Shown here: positions 25,999 through 35,490 of the stretch, in pieces | Layout of the letters: every line of letters starts with the position of its first letter | How positions within the stretch are numbered: the first letter of the stretch is position 1 | From: Chitinophaga tropicalis | Lineage (GTDB): Bacteria > Bacteroidota > Bacteroidia > Chitinophagales > Chitinophagaceae | Reading direction: 5' to 3' | Assembly (NCBI RefSeq): GCF_009758205.1 | Contig: NZ_WRXN01000002.1 | Location: 372,001 to 436,000, forward strand | Length of the DNA: 64,000 nucleotides | Position numbers and translations under genes: made by a program | The notes under the pieces: model-generated | The model's input: the letters and a program-made list of their open reading frames with translations, nothing else | Database searches by the model: none | What the model was told of the DNA's origin: nothing

Positions 25999-28143
25999 TC
26001 AATAGGTCTTCTCATGCAGGTACCTGAATATCTCTATCTGCGAGCGGATCTTTTTACTGCCTTCACGTTTGTATTCATTGCGCTGCTCATTGTCCAGTAT
26101 GCGGGCCTTTACGTTGCCGCTCAGCTGGATGGCCAGGATGTCTTTCAGTTCCTGCTGAATACCGGGGTCAGTAATAGGTACGGCCACTTCCACGCGGTGG
26201 TCCAGGTTACGCAGCATCCAGTCGCACGAAGCAATAAATACCTTTTCCTGTCCCTCTTTACCAAAGATGAACACGCGGGCATGTTCCAGGTATTCATCCA
26301 CTATGCTGATGGCGTTGATGTCTTTTTTCCACTTTTTGCTCTCCGTATAGGCGCAGCAGATGCCCCTGATGATGAGGTTGATGTCTACACCCTGCCTGGC
26401 CGCTTCATAAAGCCGGTTTATCATATCAGGGTCGGAGAGGGAGTTCATCTTAATGGTCATGGAGCTCCCTTTCTTGTGACGGGCGTTCTTCATTTCCCGG
26501 TCTATCATACGCTGGAAGAAGGTACGCATGCTGTAAGGGCTTACAGGCAGGGTTTTACATGCTTCCAGGTTTTTGATATCATGCTTGCTGTTTTCCAGGT
26601 AACTGAAAATACGGTTCATATCGGCAATGATATTCCTGTTGGCGGTAAGCAAACAGTGGTCGCCATACACCCTGGCAGTCTTCTCGTTCAGGTTACCGGT
26701 GCTGATAAAACCACACTGGACCGTTTTGATACCAATACGTTTTTTGATCACGCACATTTTGGCATGGATCTTCAGGCCGGGAATACCGATCAGCACTTTC
26801 ACCCCTTCATCTTCCAGGCGGGTTTTCCATTCCAGGTTGTCTGCCTCATTGAACCTTGCCCTTAGCTCCAGGGCTACGGTCACCTGCTTTCCGTTCCGTA
26901 CCGCGTTGACAAGTGCGTTGACAATACGGGAGTTCTTAGCCAGGCGGTAGGCTGTTATTTTGATACTTGTTACGTTCGGATCTATGGCCGCTTCCCTCAG
27001 CAGGTCTATGATAGTGTCAAAGGAATGGTAAGGGAAATGGAGCATTACGTCCTGCATCTGGATCACGTGCATCACGCTGTTGGCATTGGCAAACAGGGGA
27101 TGGATGAAGCTTTTGCGCTGCGGATTGGGGCGTTCCTGGAATACAGAGGTCGGGAAATCCATAAAATCCTTGAAGTTATGGATCCTGGCGCCCGGTATGA
27201 GGTTGTCTTTTTTAGACAGCCCCAGGCGGCGCATTACGTATTCCAGCAGGAGAGGATCTATGTCTTTATCATACACAAACCTCACCGGTTTCCCTTTACG
27301 GCGGTCTTTAATACCCTTTTCCAGCTGGTGGATCAGGCTGGTAGAGATGTCATTATCTATGTCCAGTTCCGCGTCGCGGGTCACTTTGATGATATGCGCC
27401 GTGAACTTGTCGAAACCGAAGAAAGAGAAAATATGTGGCAGGCAGTAGCGGATCAGGTCCTCCAGGAGGATGATGTCCCTTTCGCCATCTTTGGATGGCA
27501 GGATAATGAAACGGGGCAGGATGGAGGTGGGGATCTCTATCAGGGCAAATTTCTGCCTGACAGAATTATCCTGACGCGCCAGTACAACTGCCAGATAAAT
27601 GGATTTATCACGTAAATAAGGGAAATGCTGTATACTTTCTATCATCAGGGGGATGATGTTGGTACGCACTTCCTCATTGAAGTAGTTCAGTACAAACTTT
27701 TGCTGGTCTTTGCTGAGATGTTTTTCCGTACGGATGAAGATCTGCTGTTCTTTCAGCTCATTTTCTATGCCTTCCCATATGCGGTCAAATTCACGCTGCT
27801 GGTCAATTACCATGCTGTGGATCTCGTCCAGCACCTCTTCAGGGTTCTCTTCCAGGTGCATACGGGCATTTTTGCCTACAGAAAGCATTCTGCGGAGGGT
27901 AGCTACGCGTACGCGGAAGAATTCGTCAAGGTTGTTGGAGAAAATGCCCAGAAAACGGATACGCTCGTGAAGGGGTACGCTATTGTCTGCCGCTTCCTGC
28001 AATACTCTTGCATTAAAAGCCAGCCAGCTCACGTCCCTTGGAATTATTTTCTTTGCTGGTGCCTTCTTTTTGCTGTTGATCTTTTTTTCCATCTCCTGTT
28101 CTTGTATGGTCGTATCCAAAGATTCTCTGTTTGACAATCGCAT
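25999..28143 (-). CDS. ppk1: Polyphosphate kinase 1
   Basis: This 714-residue enzyme is PPK1. The N-terminal domain has RDVSWLAFNARVLQEA, and the middle has FLGIFSNNLDEFF. The phospholipase-D-like domain near residue 430 has GLKIHAKMCVIKK, with the His that becomes phosphorylated, and a second His lies in DWMLRNLDHRVEVAVP near the end. It builds polyphosphate from ATP. The start could also be the Met at residue 18 (position 28092), since the preceding residues are polar and not conserved. The exopolyphosphatase gene follows by 75 bp. Confidence 0.95.
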   Translation of the reverse strand: MRLSNRESLDTTIQEQEMEKKINSKKKAPAKKIIPRDVSWLAFNARVLQEAADNSVPLHERIRFLGIFSNNLDEFFRVRVATLRRMLSVGKNARMHLEENPEEVLDEIHSMVIDQQREFDRIWEGIENELKEQQIFIRTEKHLSKDQQKFVLNYFNEEVRTNIIPLMIESIQHFPYLRDKSIYLAVVLARQDNSVRQKFALIEIPTSILPRFIILPSKDGERDIILLEDLIRYCLPHIFSFFGFDKFTAHIIKVTRDAELDIDNDISTSLIHQLEKGIKDRRKGKPVRFVYDKDIDPLLLEYVMRRLGLSKKDNLIPGARIHNFKDFMDFPTSVFQERPNPQRKSFIHPLFANANSVMHVIQMQDVMLHFPYHSFDTIIDLLREAAIDPNVTSIKITAYRLAKNSRIVNALVNAVRNGKQVTVALELRARFNEADNLEWKTRLEDEGVKVLIGIPGLKIHAKMCVIKKRIGIKTVQCGFISTGNLNEKTARVYGDHCLLTANRNIIADMNRIFSYLENSKHDIKNLEACKTLPVSPYSMRTFFQRMIDREMKNARHKKGSSMTIKMNSLSDPDMINRLYEAARQGVDINLIIRGICCAYTESKKWKKDINAISIVDEYLEHARVFIFGKEGQEKVFIASCDWMLRNLDHRVEVAVPITDPGIQQELKDILAIQLSGNVKARILDNEQRNEYKREGSKKIRSQIEIFRYLHEKTY

Positions 28144-28258
28144 TTGTGGGCAATTAACGGTTGTGGTTATACTGTTCAGTACAACAATACAGATTTTGGA
28201 TAAAACTCAATGTTAAATTTCTGGTACCTCCTTAAAGGTAAACAATTAAAGCATAATA

Positions 28259-29266
28259 TCAGGAGTGCTCAGGAGTAGCTTTAATGTCACGGTTGATGAG
28301 GGGTAAGGCGATCAGGCTGCCCAATCCGACAACGATGACCAGCAGGGTTTGCGCCAGCCATACGATCCAGCCAAAGGCGTAGCCTGTTGTAGCTTCCACA
28401 CCATAAAGCACCAGGGTTTGCTGTACCAGTATCTGGTAAGCCCCAATGCCGCCCTGGGTCACTATCATACCAATGCTTCCGAAACCAAGTACCGCCAGTG
28501 CAGCTTTAATGCCCAGGTTACTGGTCTCTTCCATACAATAGAAGCCTATGTACATCATTGTGAAGTACAACACCCATATTAAAAGGGAGTAAAAGATGAA
28601 CCAGCCCTTCTTTTCCATTTTGCCGATAGAAAGAATGCCTTCCCATACCCCTTTAGCCAGGGCGCGGATAACAATACCTATTTTGGAACGGGAAATAAGA
28701 CGGAAAACAATGATGCCCAGGAATACCAGTACAATGGCAATACCTGCCAGTATCCACCCCCTGGAGCCCCCTGCAGCGCCTAATTTGTTCTGCAGCGGGA
28801 TCCAGATATGATCTGTAAAGAATACCCCTACAATATCTATCTGGATGAAAACGGTCACCACCATCAGCAATATAAGCAGCAGGAGATCTACCGCTCTTTC
28901 GGCAATCATGGTGCCTACCAGCTTGTCTACCGGGATCTTTTCATAACGGGCTACTATCCCGCAACGGGTCACTTCTCCCAGGCGGGGCACTGCCAGGTTG
29001 GCCAGGTAGCCTACCATGACAGCAAAGAAGGTGTTCAAGGTAGAAGGATGGTAGCCTAACGGCTCCATCAGGAGTTTCCAGCGTACGGCACGGTACCAGT
29101 GACTGGCAATGCCCACAAAGATCACGGGGATGACCAGCCAGTAGTTGGCATGCTCGAAAGACGCTATAATATCGTTCTTTTCTTTTTCAGTAAGATTATG
29201 TGTAACCAGCCAGACCAATCCCAGCCCAATGGCTAAAAAGCAGATGAACTTCAGAAATTTGGGCAT
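28259..29266 (-). CDS. Flippase-like (LPG synthase TM / UPF0104 family) membrane protein
   Basis: This 335-residue polytopic protein has about eight membrane segments and matches the family of lysylphosphatidylglycerol synthase transmembrane domains (also called flippase-like, UPF0104). HWYRAVRWKLLMEPLG and YLANLAVPRLGEVTRC are typical motifs, and a Gly-rich C-terminal helix GFGSIGMIVTQGGIGAY follows. Members flip lipids or polyprenyl-linked sugars across the inner membrane. The substrate is unknown here. It is 27 bp after panD and likely co-transcribed with panC and panD. Confidence 0.88.
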   Translation of the reverse strand: MPKFLKFICFLAIGLGLVWLVTHNLTEKEKNDIIASFEHANYWLVIPVIFVGIASHWYRAVRWKLLMEPLGYHPSTLNTFFAVMVGYLANLAVPRLGEVTRCGIVARYEKIPVDKLVGTMIAERAVDLLLLILLMVVTVFIQIDIVGVFFTDHIWIPLQNKLGAAGGSRGWILAGIAIVLVFLGIIVFRLISRSKIGIVIRALAKGVWEGILSIGKMEKKGWFIFYSLLIWVLYFTMMYIGFYCMEETSNLGIKAALAVLGFGSIGMIVTQGGIGAYQILVQQTLVLYGVEATTGYAFGWIVWLAQTLLVIVVGLGSLIALPLINRDIKATPEHS

Positions 29267-29293
29267 AGTAATAGTAATTTTTGGGATCAGCTG

Positions 29294-29638
29294 TTACAAT
29301 TTGTTGTTCTCCTTAGGGAAAATTGCGATGGGTGTATGTTTCTTAGCTTCCTCAAAATCCATGGAGGCATAGGAAATGATGATCACAATATCTCCAACCG
29401 CGCAGAGACGGGCGGCGGGGCCATTCATACATATAACGCCGGAACCGCGTTTGCCTTTTATAATGTATGTTTCCAGGCGTTCTCCGTTATTAACGTTCAC
29501 TACCTGTACCTTTTCATATTCTATTACATTGGCGGCATCCATCAGATCTTCATCTATTGTAATGCTTCCAACGTATTGCAAGTTCGCTTCGGTGATGACT
29601 GCCCGGTGTATTTTACTTTTCAGTACTTCAATCTGCAT
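29294..29638 (-). CDS. panD: Aspartate 1-decarboxylase precursor
   Basis: This 114-residue proenzyme is PanD. The self-cleavage site is Gly24-Ser25 in YVGSITID; Ser25 becomes the pyruvoyl group. [17 protein letters not shown] and [13 protein letters not shown] are family motifs. It makes beta-alanine from aspartate, which panC joins to pantoate. It lies between panC (210 bp upstream) and the flippase-like gene. The 210-bp gap between panC and panD is AT-rich and I see nothing coding in it. Confidence 0.96.
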   Translation of the reverse strand: MQIEVLKSKIHRAVITEANLQYVGSITIDEDLMDAANVIEYEKVQVVNVNNGERLETYIIKGKRGSGVICMNGPAARLCAVGDIVIIISYASMDFEEAKKHTPIAIFPKENNKL

Positions 29639-29848
29639 GGTGAAAATCCCATTTTTATGGGCCTAAGTGTCTGCAAAAGTATGGAAAAAAATAGAAATGA
29701 AACCGCAGCGACTGTTCCTCCGGTGTCTGTATTTGAATTTTTGAACAGCTCCTCACTCCATAGATACTATATGGATACTCCTGCTTAAAGCCTACTATAG
29801 AGTATGGGTAGTGTATGAACTGCGGTATCACTTTAGCGCCACAGTGAC

Positions 29849-30706
29849 TCAGTTCATCTGCATATTATCTATTAACCTGACATTACTGCTCAACTCCCTG
29901 GCGGCCACAACAGCAAAGAGCGGCTCCTTACCAACCTGGTGGGGAAAAGCAATATTACCGTCCTCCAGAATAGATACCATTTCCAGGTAATCCACATCGA
30001 ATCCATTGTTTTTCAATTCGTTGATAGCTTTACCTGTAATTTCAGGGAAGGCAGCTTCCTGCAGATGGCCTTTCAGCCAGATCAGTTCCTTGTAAATATG
30101 CAGGGCATTCTGTCTTTCAGCAGGATTAAGACGCAGATTTCTGCTGCTCATCGCCAAACCATCCGTTTCCCGGAGGGTATCACAGATCACCAATTCAACC
30201 TTAAGTTGCAGTACTTTTATCAATCTGTTGATTATCAAGCACTGCTGGAAATCTTTTTGTCCCATAAAAAGCTTATCCGGCTGCACCAGGTCCAGCAGTT
30301 TATGTACAATCCTTCCCACACCCTGGAAATGTCCTGGCCGGTGCGCGCCCTCCAGTACAGTCTCCAGTTCCCCGAAATCATAATGGATATCAGCTGCCAG
30401 TCCCTCAGGGTACATCTCCTGCACAGATGGCAGAAAGAGTATATCGTTTTCTGCAGCGGTCAGTTTTGTGATATCTTCATTTATTGTAACAGGGTATTTC
30501 TCAAAGTCTGCCGGGTCATTAAACTGGGTAGGGTTGACAAAAATACTGCATACCACTACATCGCTGTTTTTTTTGGCGGCCGCTATAAGAGACAGATGTC
30601 CTTCATGTAAAGCCCCCATAGTTGGCACAAAACCAATACGTTTGCCTGCTTTCCGTGCTACAGATAAATGCCTTTCCAGGTCGTCTTTCCGCTTGAACAA
30701 ATACAT
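29849..30706 (-). CDS. panC: Pantothenate synthetase
   Basis: This 285-residue enzyme is PanC. Motifs seen are GALHEGHLSLI (HxGH signature), FVNPTQFND, FMGQKDFQQCLIINRLI and MSSRNLRLNP (KMSxS-like). It ligates pantoate and beta-alanine with ATP hydrolysis to AMP. It heads a unit panC, panD and a flippase-like gene on the minus strand. It is divergent from the glycogen-synthase-like gene, with a shared 108-bp promoter region. In Bacteroides I recall the same panC/starch-synthase-like neighbourhood. Confidence 0.97.
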   Translation of the reverse strand: MYLFKRKDDLERHLSVARKAGKRIGFVPTMGALHEGHLSLIAAAKKNSDVVVCSIFVNPTQFNDPADFEKYPVTINEDITKLTAAENDILFLPSVQEMYPEGLAADIHYDFGELETVLEGAHRPGHFQGVGRIVHKLLDLVQPDKLFMGQKDFQQCLIINRLIKVLQLKVELVICDTLRETDGLAMSSRNLRLNPAERQNALHIYKELIWLKGHLQEAAFPEITGKAINELKNNGFDVDYLEMVSILEDGNIAFPHQVGKEPLFAVVAARELSSNVRLIDNMQMN

Positions 30707-30740
30707 AAATTATTGCTTAAAAGGATGTTAAAAGTGCCAA

Positions 30741-30775
30741 TTTGTCTTTTCTTCCGCTAAAAATCCGTAATTTTG
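30741..30775 (+). promoter_or_regulatory. Promoter of the glycogen-synthase-like gene
   Basis: TTTG at 30741-30744 and TAATTTTG at 30768-30775 match the Bacteroidota -33 and -7 elements, with a 23-nt spacer at the long end of the accepted range. The -7 box ends 39 bp before the ATG at 30815. Confidence 0.55.
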
Positions 30776-30814
30776 CAAACCAAATTTAAAATTACTGCAT
30801 TAATATCAGCATTG

Positions 30815-31633
30815 ATGTCCACAAAGAAACGAATTCTTTTTATTGCTCAGGAAATGTCGCCCTATCTGGAATTAACAGATTATGCGAATATGGTCAATAA
30901 AATGGCAATTAAGTCCAATGAGTCCGGTCTCGAAGTACGTGTGATCATGCCGCGGTTTGGCATTATCAACGAAAGAAGGCACCGGTTACACGAGGTGGTA
31001 AGATTATCTGGCATTAACATCGTGATTGAAGGTGATGACTATCCATTGATTATCAAGGTAGCTTCATTACCCAACGCCCGATTGCAGGTGTATTTCCTGG
31101 ATAATGAGGATTACTTTAAACGTAAGACCTTATTTACAGACGAGAATGATCAGTTTTATGATGACAACGCAGCCCGCGCAGTATTCTTCTGCAAAGGCGC
31201 ATTGGAAACGGTGAAGAAGTTTGGATGGCCGCCGGACATTATTCATTGCAGCGGATGGATGACCTCCCTCATCCCGCTTTACCTGAAAACCGCTTATAAA
31301 AAGGAACCGGTGTTTGCCCATTCCAAAGTGGTTTATTCCCTGGAGCCTAACTCCTTCAAGGAAAAACTGGGCGCCGGCTTCATTAAAAAAGCTACCATCA
31401 GCAACCAGATCAAAGAGAAAGATATAGAATTATATAAAGAAGGTACCAACTCAGCCCTGAACAGAGGCGCCAGCAAATACGCTGATGCCGTAATACTGGC
31501 AGGAGATAAAGCTGAGAAAAAAGTAGTGGACGAGGTAAAAGCTGAAAAAGGCAAGATCATCCTCCCTTATAAAAAGGAAAATGAGGACCTGGCCGACTAT
31601 CTTCAGCTGTACACTCAGTTACTTGGTAAATAA
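30815..31633 (+). CDS. Half-length glycogen/starch synthase-like protein (GT5 N-terminal domain only)
   Basis: This 272-residue protein resembles only the N-terminal Rossmann domain of GT5 glycogen synthases: RILFIAQEMSPYLELTDYAN at the start and PPDIIHCSGWMTSLIPLYLK in the middle. The ADP-glucose-binding C-terminal domain is absent, and the K-X-G-G loop that normally holds the sugar donor is not conserved. Full-length enzymes are near 480 residues, so this is about half. It is unlikely to be a normal glycogen synthase. I chose the ATG at 30815, since an upstream TTG would place the start on top of the promoter. A terminator follows. Confidence 0.85.
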   Translation: MSTKKRILFIAQEMSPYLELTDYANMVNKMAIKSNESGLEVRVIMPRFGIINERRHRLHEVVRLSGINIVIEGDDYPLIIKVASLPNARLQVYFLDNEDYFKRKTLFTDENDQFYDDNAARAVFFCKGALETVKKFGWPPDIIHCSGWMTSLIPLYLKTAYKKEPVFAHSKVVYSLEPNSFKEKLGAGFIKKATISNQIKEKDIELYKEGTNSALNRGASKYADAVILAGDKAEKKVVDEVKAEKGKIILPYKKENEDLADYLQLYTQLLGK

Positions 31634-31652
31634 TTTATTGGAAATAATAAGG

Positions 31653-31679
31653 AAGCTGGTCAGATTGACCAGCTTTTTT
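31653..31679 (+). terminator. Intrinsic terminator of the glycogen-synthase-like gene
   Basis: AAGCTGGTCA and TGACCAGCTT pair perfectly around a 3-nt loop, followed by a T run. Confidence 0.93.
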
Positions 31680-31776
31680 ATTTCCTTAAAAGGGACAATT
31701 TAGCCTAAAGCCTGTTAAAATTAAAACAGACGCCTCACTATCCTCTGTAACTCATGGTCTATTAAAACTATTTTCC

Positions 31777-31784
31777 TATTTTTG
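31777..31784 (+). promoter_or_regulatory. Probable -7 promoter element of metK
   Basis: TATTTTTG matches TAnnTTTG. It is about 97 bp upstream of the metK ATG, implying a leader of about 90 nt. There is no clear TTG at the normal -33 spacing. Confidence 0.5.
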
Positions 31785-31790
31785 CCCCAG

Positions 31791-31832
31791 TTTACCATGA
31801 GGCATACCACCAAAATGCAAATTAATGGTAAA
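31791..31832 (+). promoter_or_regulatory. Two-tier stem-loop at the start of the metK leader
   Basis: The outer arms TTTACCAT (31791-31798) and ATGGTAAA (31825-31832) pair perfectly. Inside them GCAT and ATGC pair around a 9-nt loop (ACCACCAAA). The element begins about 6 nt past the -7 box, so it would form the 5' end of the message. It has no terminator T run. Confidence 0.5.
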
Positions 31833-31880
31833 TTGTACTACTTAATCTAACAAATATTAAAGCCGAAATTCAATTATTTT

Positions 31881-33134
31881 ATGCCTTATTTATTTACCTC
31901 AGAATCAGTTTCCGAAGGCCATCCGGACAAAGTGGCCGATCAGATTTCCGACGCTCTGATTGACCATTTCCTTGCTTATGATCAAACTTCGAAAGTAGCA
32001 TGTGAAACGTTGGTAACTACCGGCCAGGTGGTATTGGCTGGTGAAGTAAAATCTGAAGCTTACCTGGATGTGCAGGAAATTGCGCGTGAGGTGATCCGTA
32101 AGATAGGCTATACCAAAAGCGAGTACATGTTCGAAGCCAATTCCTGTGGTATCTTCTCTGCTATTCATGAGCAGTCTCCGGATATCAACCAGGGCGTAGA
32201 ACGCAGGAACCCTGAAGAACAGGGCGCTGGCGATCAGGGCATGATGTTCGGTTACGCTACCCGTGAAACCGAGAACTATATGCCACTGGCACTGGACCTG
32301 GCTCATAAACTGCTGATAGAACTGGCCGCTATCCGCCGTGAGAATAAGGAGATCACCTACCTGCGTCCCGACGCTAAATCACAGGTAACCATTGAATATT
32401 CTGATGATAATAAACCTGTTCGTATAGATACTATCGTTATCTCTACCCAGCATGACGACTTCGACAACGAAGAGAAAATGCTGGCTAAGATCAAACAGGA
32501 CATGATCAATATCCTGATCCCCCGCGTAAAAGCTCAGCTGAAACCGGAACTGCAGGCCCTGTTCAACGATAAGATCACTTACCATATCAATCCTACCGGC
32601 AAATTCGTAATAGGTGGCCCTCACGGCGATACCGGCTTAACCGGCCGTAAGATCATCGTAGATACCTACGGTGGTAAAGGTGCTCACGGTGGTGGCGCTT
32701 TCTCCGGTAAAGATCCTTCCAAAGTAGACCGCTCTGCTGCATACGCTACCCGTCACATAGCCAAGAACCTGGTAGCTGCAGGCCTCTGCGAAGAAGTACT
32801 GGTGCAGGTTTCCTACGCTATCGGCGTTGCCAGACCTTGCGGCCTGTTCATCGATACACATGGCACTGCCAAAGTGAAAATGACCGATGGCGAGATAGCA
32901 CGCAAAGTTGAAGAGATCTTCGACCTCCGTCCTTATGCTATTGAACAGCGCCTGAAACTGCGTAACCCTATCTATAGCGATACCGCTGCTTATGGTCACA
33001 TGGGCCGTGAAAGCCAGGTAGTTACAAAGGTTTTCAATAAGGGCAAGAAAAATGAGAAGAAAGTAGAAGTTGAAACCTTTACATGGGAGAAGCTGGATTA
33101 TGTAGATAAAGTGAAAGCTGCTTTCGGATTATAA
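31881..33134 (+). CDS. metK: S-adenosylmethionine synthetase
   Basis: This 417-residue enzyme is MetK. Motifs seen are [17 protein letters not shown] near the N-terminus (ATP-binding His and Asp), [12 protein letters not shown] and [16 protein letters not shown] (P-loop-like). It makes SAM from methionine and ATP. Length is slightly above the usual 380-400 residues, with a charged C-terminal end. It is transcribed alone: it has its own promoter element and structured leader, and a perfect-palindrome terminator directly follows. Confidence 0.97.
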   Translation: MPYLFTSESVSEGHPDKVADQISDALIDHFLAYDQTSKVACETLVTTGQVVLAGEVKSEAYLDVQEIAREVIRKIGYTKSEYMFEANSCGIFSAIHEQSPDINQGVERRNPEEQGAGDQGMMFGYATRETENYMPLALDLAHKLLIELAAIRRENKEITYLRPDAKSQVTIEYSDDNKPVRIDTIVISTQHDDFDNEEKMLAKIKQDMINILIPRVKAQLKPELQALFNDKITYHINPTGKFVIGGPHGDTGLTGRKIIVDTYGGKGAHGGGAFSGKDPSKVDRSAAYATRHIAKNLVAAGLCEEVLVQVSYAIGVARPCGLFIDTHGTAKVKMTDGEIARKVEEIFDLRPYAIEQRLKLRNPIYSDTAAYGHMGRESQVVTKVFNKGKKNEKKVEVETFTWEKLDYVDKVKAAFGL

Positions 33135-33139
33135 TATTT

Positions 33140-33169
33140 AAAAAGGGATGGCAATTGCCATCCCTTTTT
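33140..33169. terminator. Bidirectional terminator, perfect 30-bp palindrome
   Basis: AAAAAGGGATGGCAA followed by its exact complement forms a 30-nt palindrome between metK and the convergent EPS operon. It overlaps the first two bases of the GMC oxidoreductase stop codon on the minus strand. Confidence 0.93.
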
Positions 33170-34868
33170 ATAGTTCACCTTTTTTCAGTTGCCCCACCGC
33201 ATAATCACAGGCTCTTGCCGTTAAAGCCATATACGTCAATGACGGGTTCTGACAGGCAGAAGAGGTCATACAGCTTCCATCTGTGATAAATACATTCAGT
33301 ACATCATGCATCTGATTGTAACCATTCAGGACAGAAGTCCGGGGATTATGCCCCATACGGGCAGTTCCCATTTCATGTACACATTCCCCACCCACATATT
33401 TATAATCAAACCCGCTGATATTAGAAAACCCGCTTTTCTCCAGCATTTCCATAGCACTCTGCTGCATATCCTTACGCATGGCCTGCTCATTCTCCCGGAT
33501 AGAGAAATTGACCTTCGCAAGCGGCAATCCCCACTTATCCTTCTGCAACAGGTCCAGCGTCACCACATTCGTTTCATAGGGAAGCGTTTCTCCCCAGCCG
33601 CCTAACCAGAATGACCACTTACCCGGGCGGGTCAGCTTCTCCTTAAATGCCTTGCCAAAACCGTCTTCCGTCAAACCGGTATATTCCCAGCCTTCCCGTT
33701 CACCATACCCCTGGAAACCAAAACCCCGGAGATAGTCTCTTTGGGAAGCAGTATCCCCCAGGTTCCGGAAACGAGGGACATAGATACCCACAGGCCGGCG
33801 ACCAATATAATATTCATCCTCCATTCCATGATAATCTGCCATGGCACCCACTTTGAAATGATGGTCCATCAGGTTGCGGCCTACCATAGAGCTGGAATTT
33901 CCCAGCCCCTCAGGAAAAGCGTCAGACTTTGAATTCAGCAGTACAAAAGCTGAACCAATAGCAGAAGCATTAAGGAAGATGATCCGGGCATAAAACTCTG
34001 TTACTTCATTAGTCTCTGCATCAATAACCCGTACACCGGTAGCACGCTTTTTATCCTTATCATACAGTATCTCTGACACTATGGAAAAGGGGCGAAGCGT
34101 CATATTGCCCGTAGCCATTGCCGCAGGCAGGGTAGCAGCATTACTGCTGAAATATCCCCCGTAAGGGCATCCCCGGCTGCATAAATTGCGGTACTGGCAG
34201 GGAGTACGGCCATTCCATCCCTTGGTTAGATTAGCTACACGGCCAATAGTTACACAGCGGCCATCAAAATATTTCTTTACCCGTGCCCTGAAATGCTTTT
34301 CAAGACTGTTCATCTCCATCGCAGGAAGGAACTGTCCGTCAGGCAGCTGGGAAAGACCTTCATTCTGCCCGCTGATGCCGGCAAACTGCTCTGCATAATC
34401 ATACCAGGGAGCAATATCACGGTAACGGATAGGCCAGTCCACACCATAACCATCCTTTTGATTGGCTTCAAAGTCAAGGTCGCTCAGCCGGTAACACTGA
34501 CGCCCCCATGTTAAGGAACGCCCACCCACATGATACCCCCTGATCCAGTAAAAAGGCTTCTCCTGTATGTACGGATGTTCCCTGTCGCGTACAAAGAAGT
34601 GTTTGTTCCCTTCATTGTATACGTTACTCTGAACAGGGTCTTCTTCCAGGTCTTTTGAAGTGTTCAGGCCATGGTACTTAAATTCCCAGGGTGTTTTTAA
34701 AGTGGTGACATAGTCCGTGATATGTTCCACGTTACGGCCTCTCTCCAGCACAAGGGTTTTCAGTCCTTTTTCGCACAGCTCCTTTGCCGCCCATCCTCCG
34801 CTGATACCGGAGCCGATAACTATAGCATCATAGGTCAGCTGTTTTACAGCTTTAATATTAGGGTTCAT
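33168..34868 (-). CDS. GMC-family FAD oxidoreductase
   Basis: This 566-residue flavoprotein has the FAD-binding GSGISGG at residues 19-25, GGRSLTWGRQCYRLS, a CQYRNLCSRGCPYGG stretch with Cys residues, and the C-terminal GMC end (DVLNVFITDGSCMTSSACQNP). Together with the small subunit encoded just upstream it resembles periplasmic sugar or sugar-alcohol dehydrogenases of the gluconate 2-dehydrogenase type. It has no signal peptide of its own, so it may be exported as a complex with the Tat-type subunit. It is the last gene of the EPS operon. The substrate is unknown. Confidence 0.9.
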   Translation of the reverse strand: MNPNIKAVKQLTYDAIVIGSGISGGWAAKELCEKGLKTLVLERGRNVEHITDYVTTLKTPWEFKYHGLNTSKDLEEDPVQSNVYNEGNKHFFVRDREHPYIQEKPFYWIRGYHVGGRSLTWGRQCYRLSDLDFEANQKDGYGVDWPIRYRDIAPWYDYAEQFAGISGQNEGLSQLPDGQFLPAMEMNSLEKHFRARVKKYFDGRCVTIGRVANLTKGWNGRTPCQYRNLCSRGCPYGGYFSSNAATLPAAMATGNMTLRPFSIVSEILYDKDKKRATGVRVIDAETNEVTEFYARIIFLNASAIGSAFVLLNSKSDAFPEGLGNSSSMVGRNLMDHHFKVGAMADYHGMEDEYYIGRRPVGIYVPRFRNLGDTASQRDYLRGFGFQGYGEREGWEYTGLTEDGFGKAFKEKLTRPGKWSFWLGGWGETLPYETNVVTLDLLQKDKWGLPLAKVNFSIRENEQAMRKDMQQSAMEMLEKSGFSNISGFDYKYVGGECVHEMGTARMGHNPRTSVLNGYNQMHDVLNVFITDGSCMTSSACQNPSLTYMALTARACDYAVGQLKKGEL

Positions 34869-34914
34869 TATTTGTTTCTTTTAACGCCAAGCCGCGCGCA
34901 GCGGAGAAAAATCC

Positions 34915-35490
34915 TTATTCTGTAGCCCAGCACTTCTGCCCCGGCTGCAGCTTCACCGATCCTACATAACGGCCAGGCACATAATCATACGCCAACCCTT
35001 CGGTAGCTCCCTTCATAGAAGTGCAATAACCGATCACCGTATATTTCTTCATAATAGTGAAGAAAGAATCTCCCATAATCCGCTTTGACACCTTGCCCAG
35101 CAAACCTTTATAAGGCCTGTCCCGCTTCTCAAAATATGCTACTACAGCTTCCCGCTGTTCAGTACTGCATTTAATGAAAGAACGCTTATATTCTGCACGT
35201 GCATAGCCATCCACCTCTATCAGCCCTTCTATAAAACGGTTCTGCTCCCGCCGGGGGGTACAGTCAGTCACCAGCGATATAATAAATGGCGTTATCCCGG
35301 CCGCTTTAGCACCCGGCGTATCTGTAGCAGGAATAATGGTCTCCGCCAGTTCCGTGATCAGGTCTTTATGTGCCTGCAACTTCACCAGGTCAGGAGCAGT
35401 GTTCAGCTTCCGCCACCTGACGCCTGAATACACAGCGGCTGTACCGCCGGCAAGCACCAGCAGGGAAGCAATAGCTTTTCTCCTGTTCAT
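34915..35490 (-). CDS. Gluconate 2-dehydrogenase subunit 3-like protein with Tat signal
   Basis: This 191-residue protein begins MNRRKAIASLLVLAGG, a twin-arginine type signal. The remainder (ELAETIIPATDTPGAKAAG, then DCTPRREQNRFIEGL) matches the gluconate_2-dh3 family, the small subunits that pair with GMC oxidoreductases. I chose the ATG at 35490, which overlaps the stop of the preceding hydrolase gene by 4 bp (ATGA); an in-frame ATG 24 bp further upstream would overlap by 28 bp. It likely exports and stabilises the downstream GMC enzyme. A heme-containing cytochrome subunit is not seen in the window. Confidence 0.9.
   Translation of the reverse strand: MNRRKAIASLLVLAGGTAAVYSGVRWRKLNTAPDLVKLQAHKDLITELAETIIPATDTPGAKAAGITPFIISLVTDCTPRREQNRFIEGLIEVDGYARAEYKRSFIKCSTEQREAVVAYFEKRDRPYKGLLGKVSKRIMGDSFFTIMKKYTVIGYCTSMKGATEGLAYDYVPGRYVGSVKLQPGQKCWATE

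Noticed and set aside
29639..29848. tRNA or small gene between panC and panD
   Set aside because: I found no cloverleaf, T-loop sequence or coding frame in the 210-bp gap.
31680..31880. A known SAM riboswitch before metK
   Set aside because: The pairing arrangement and conserved bases of SAM-I or SAM-II do not appear. Only an unassigned two-tier stem-loop is seen, listed as a finding.
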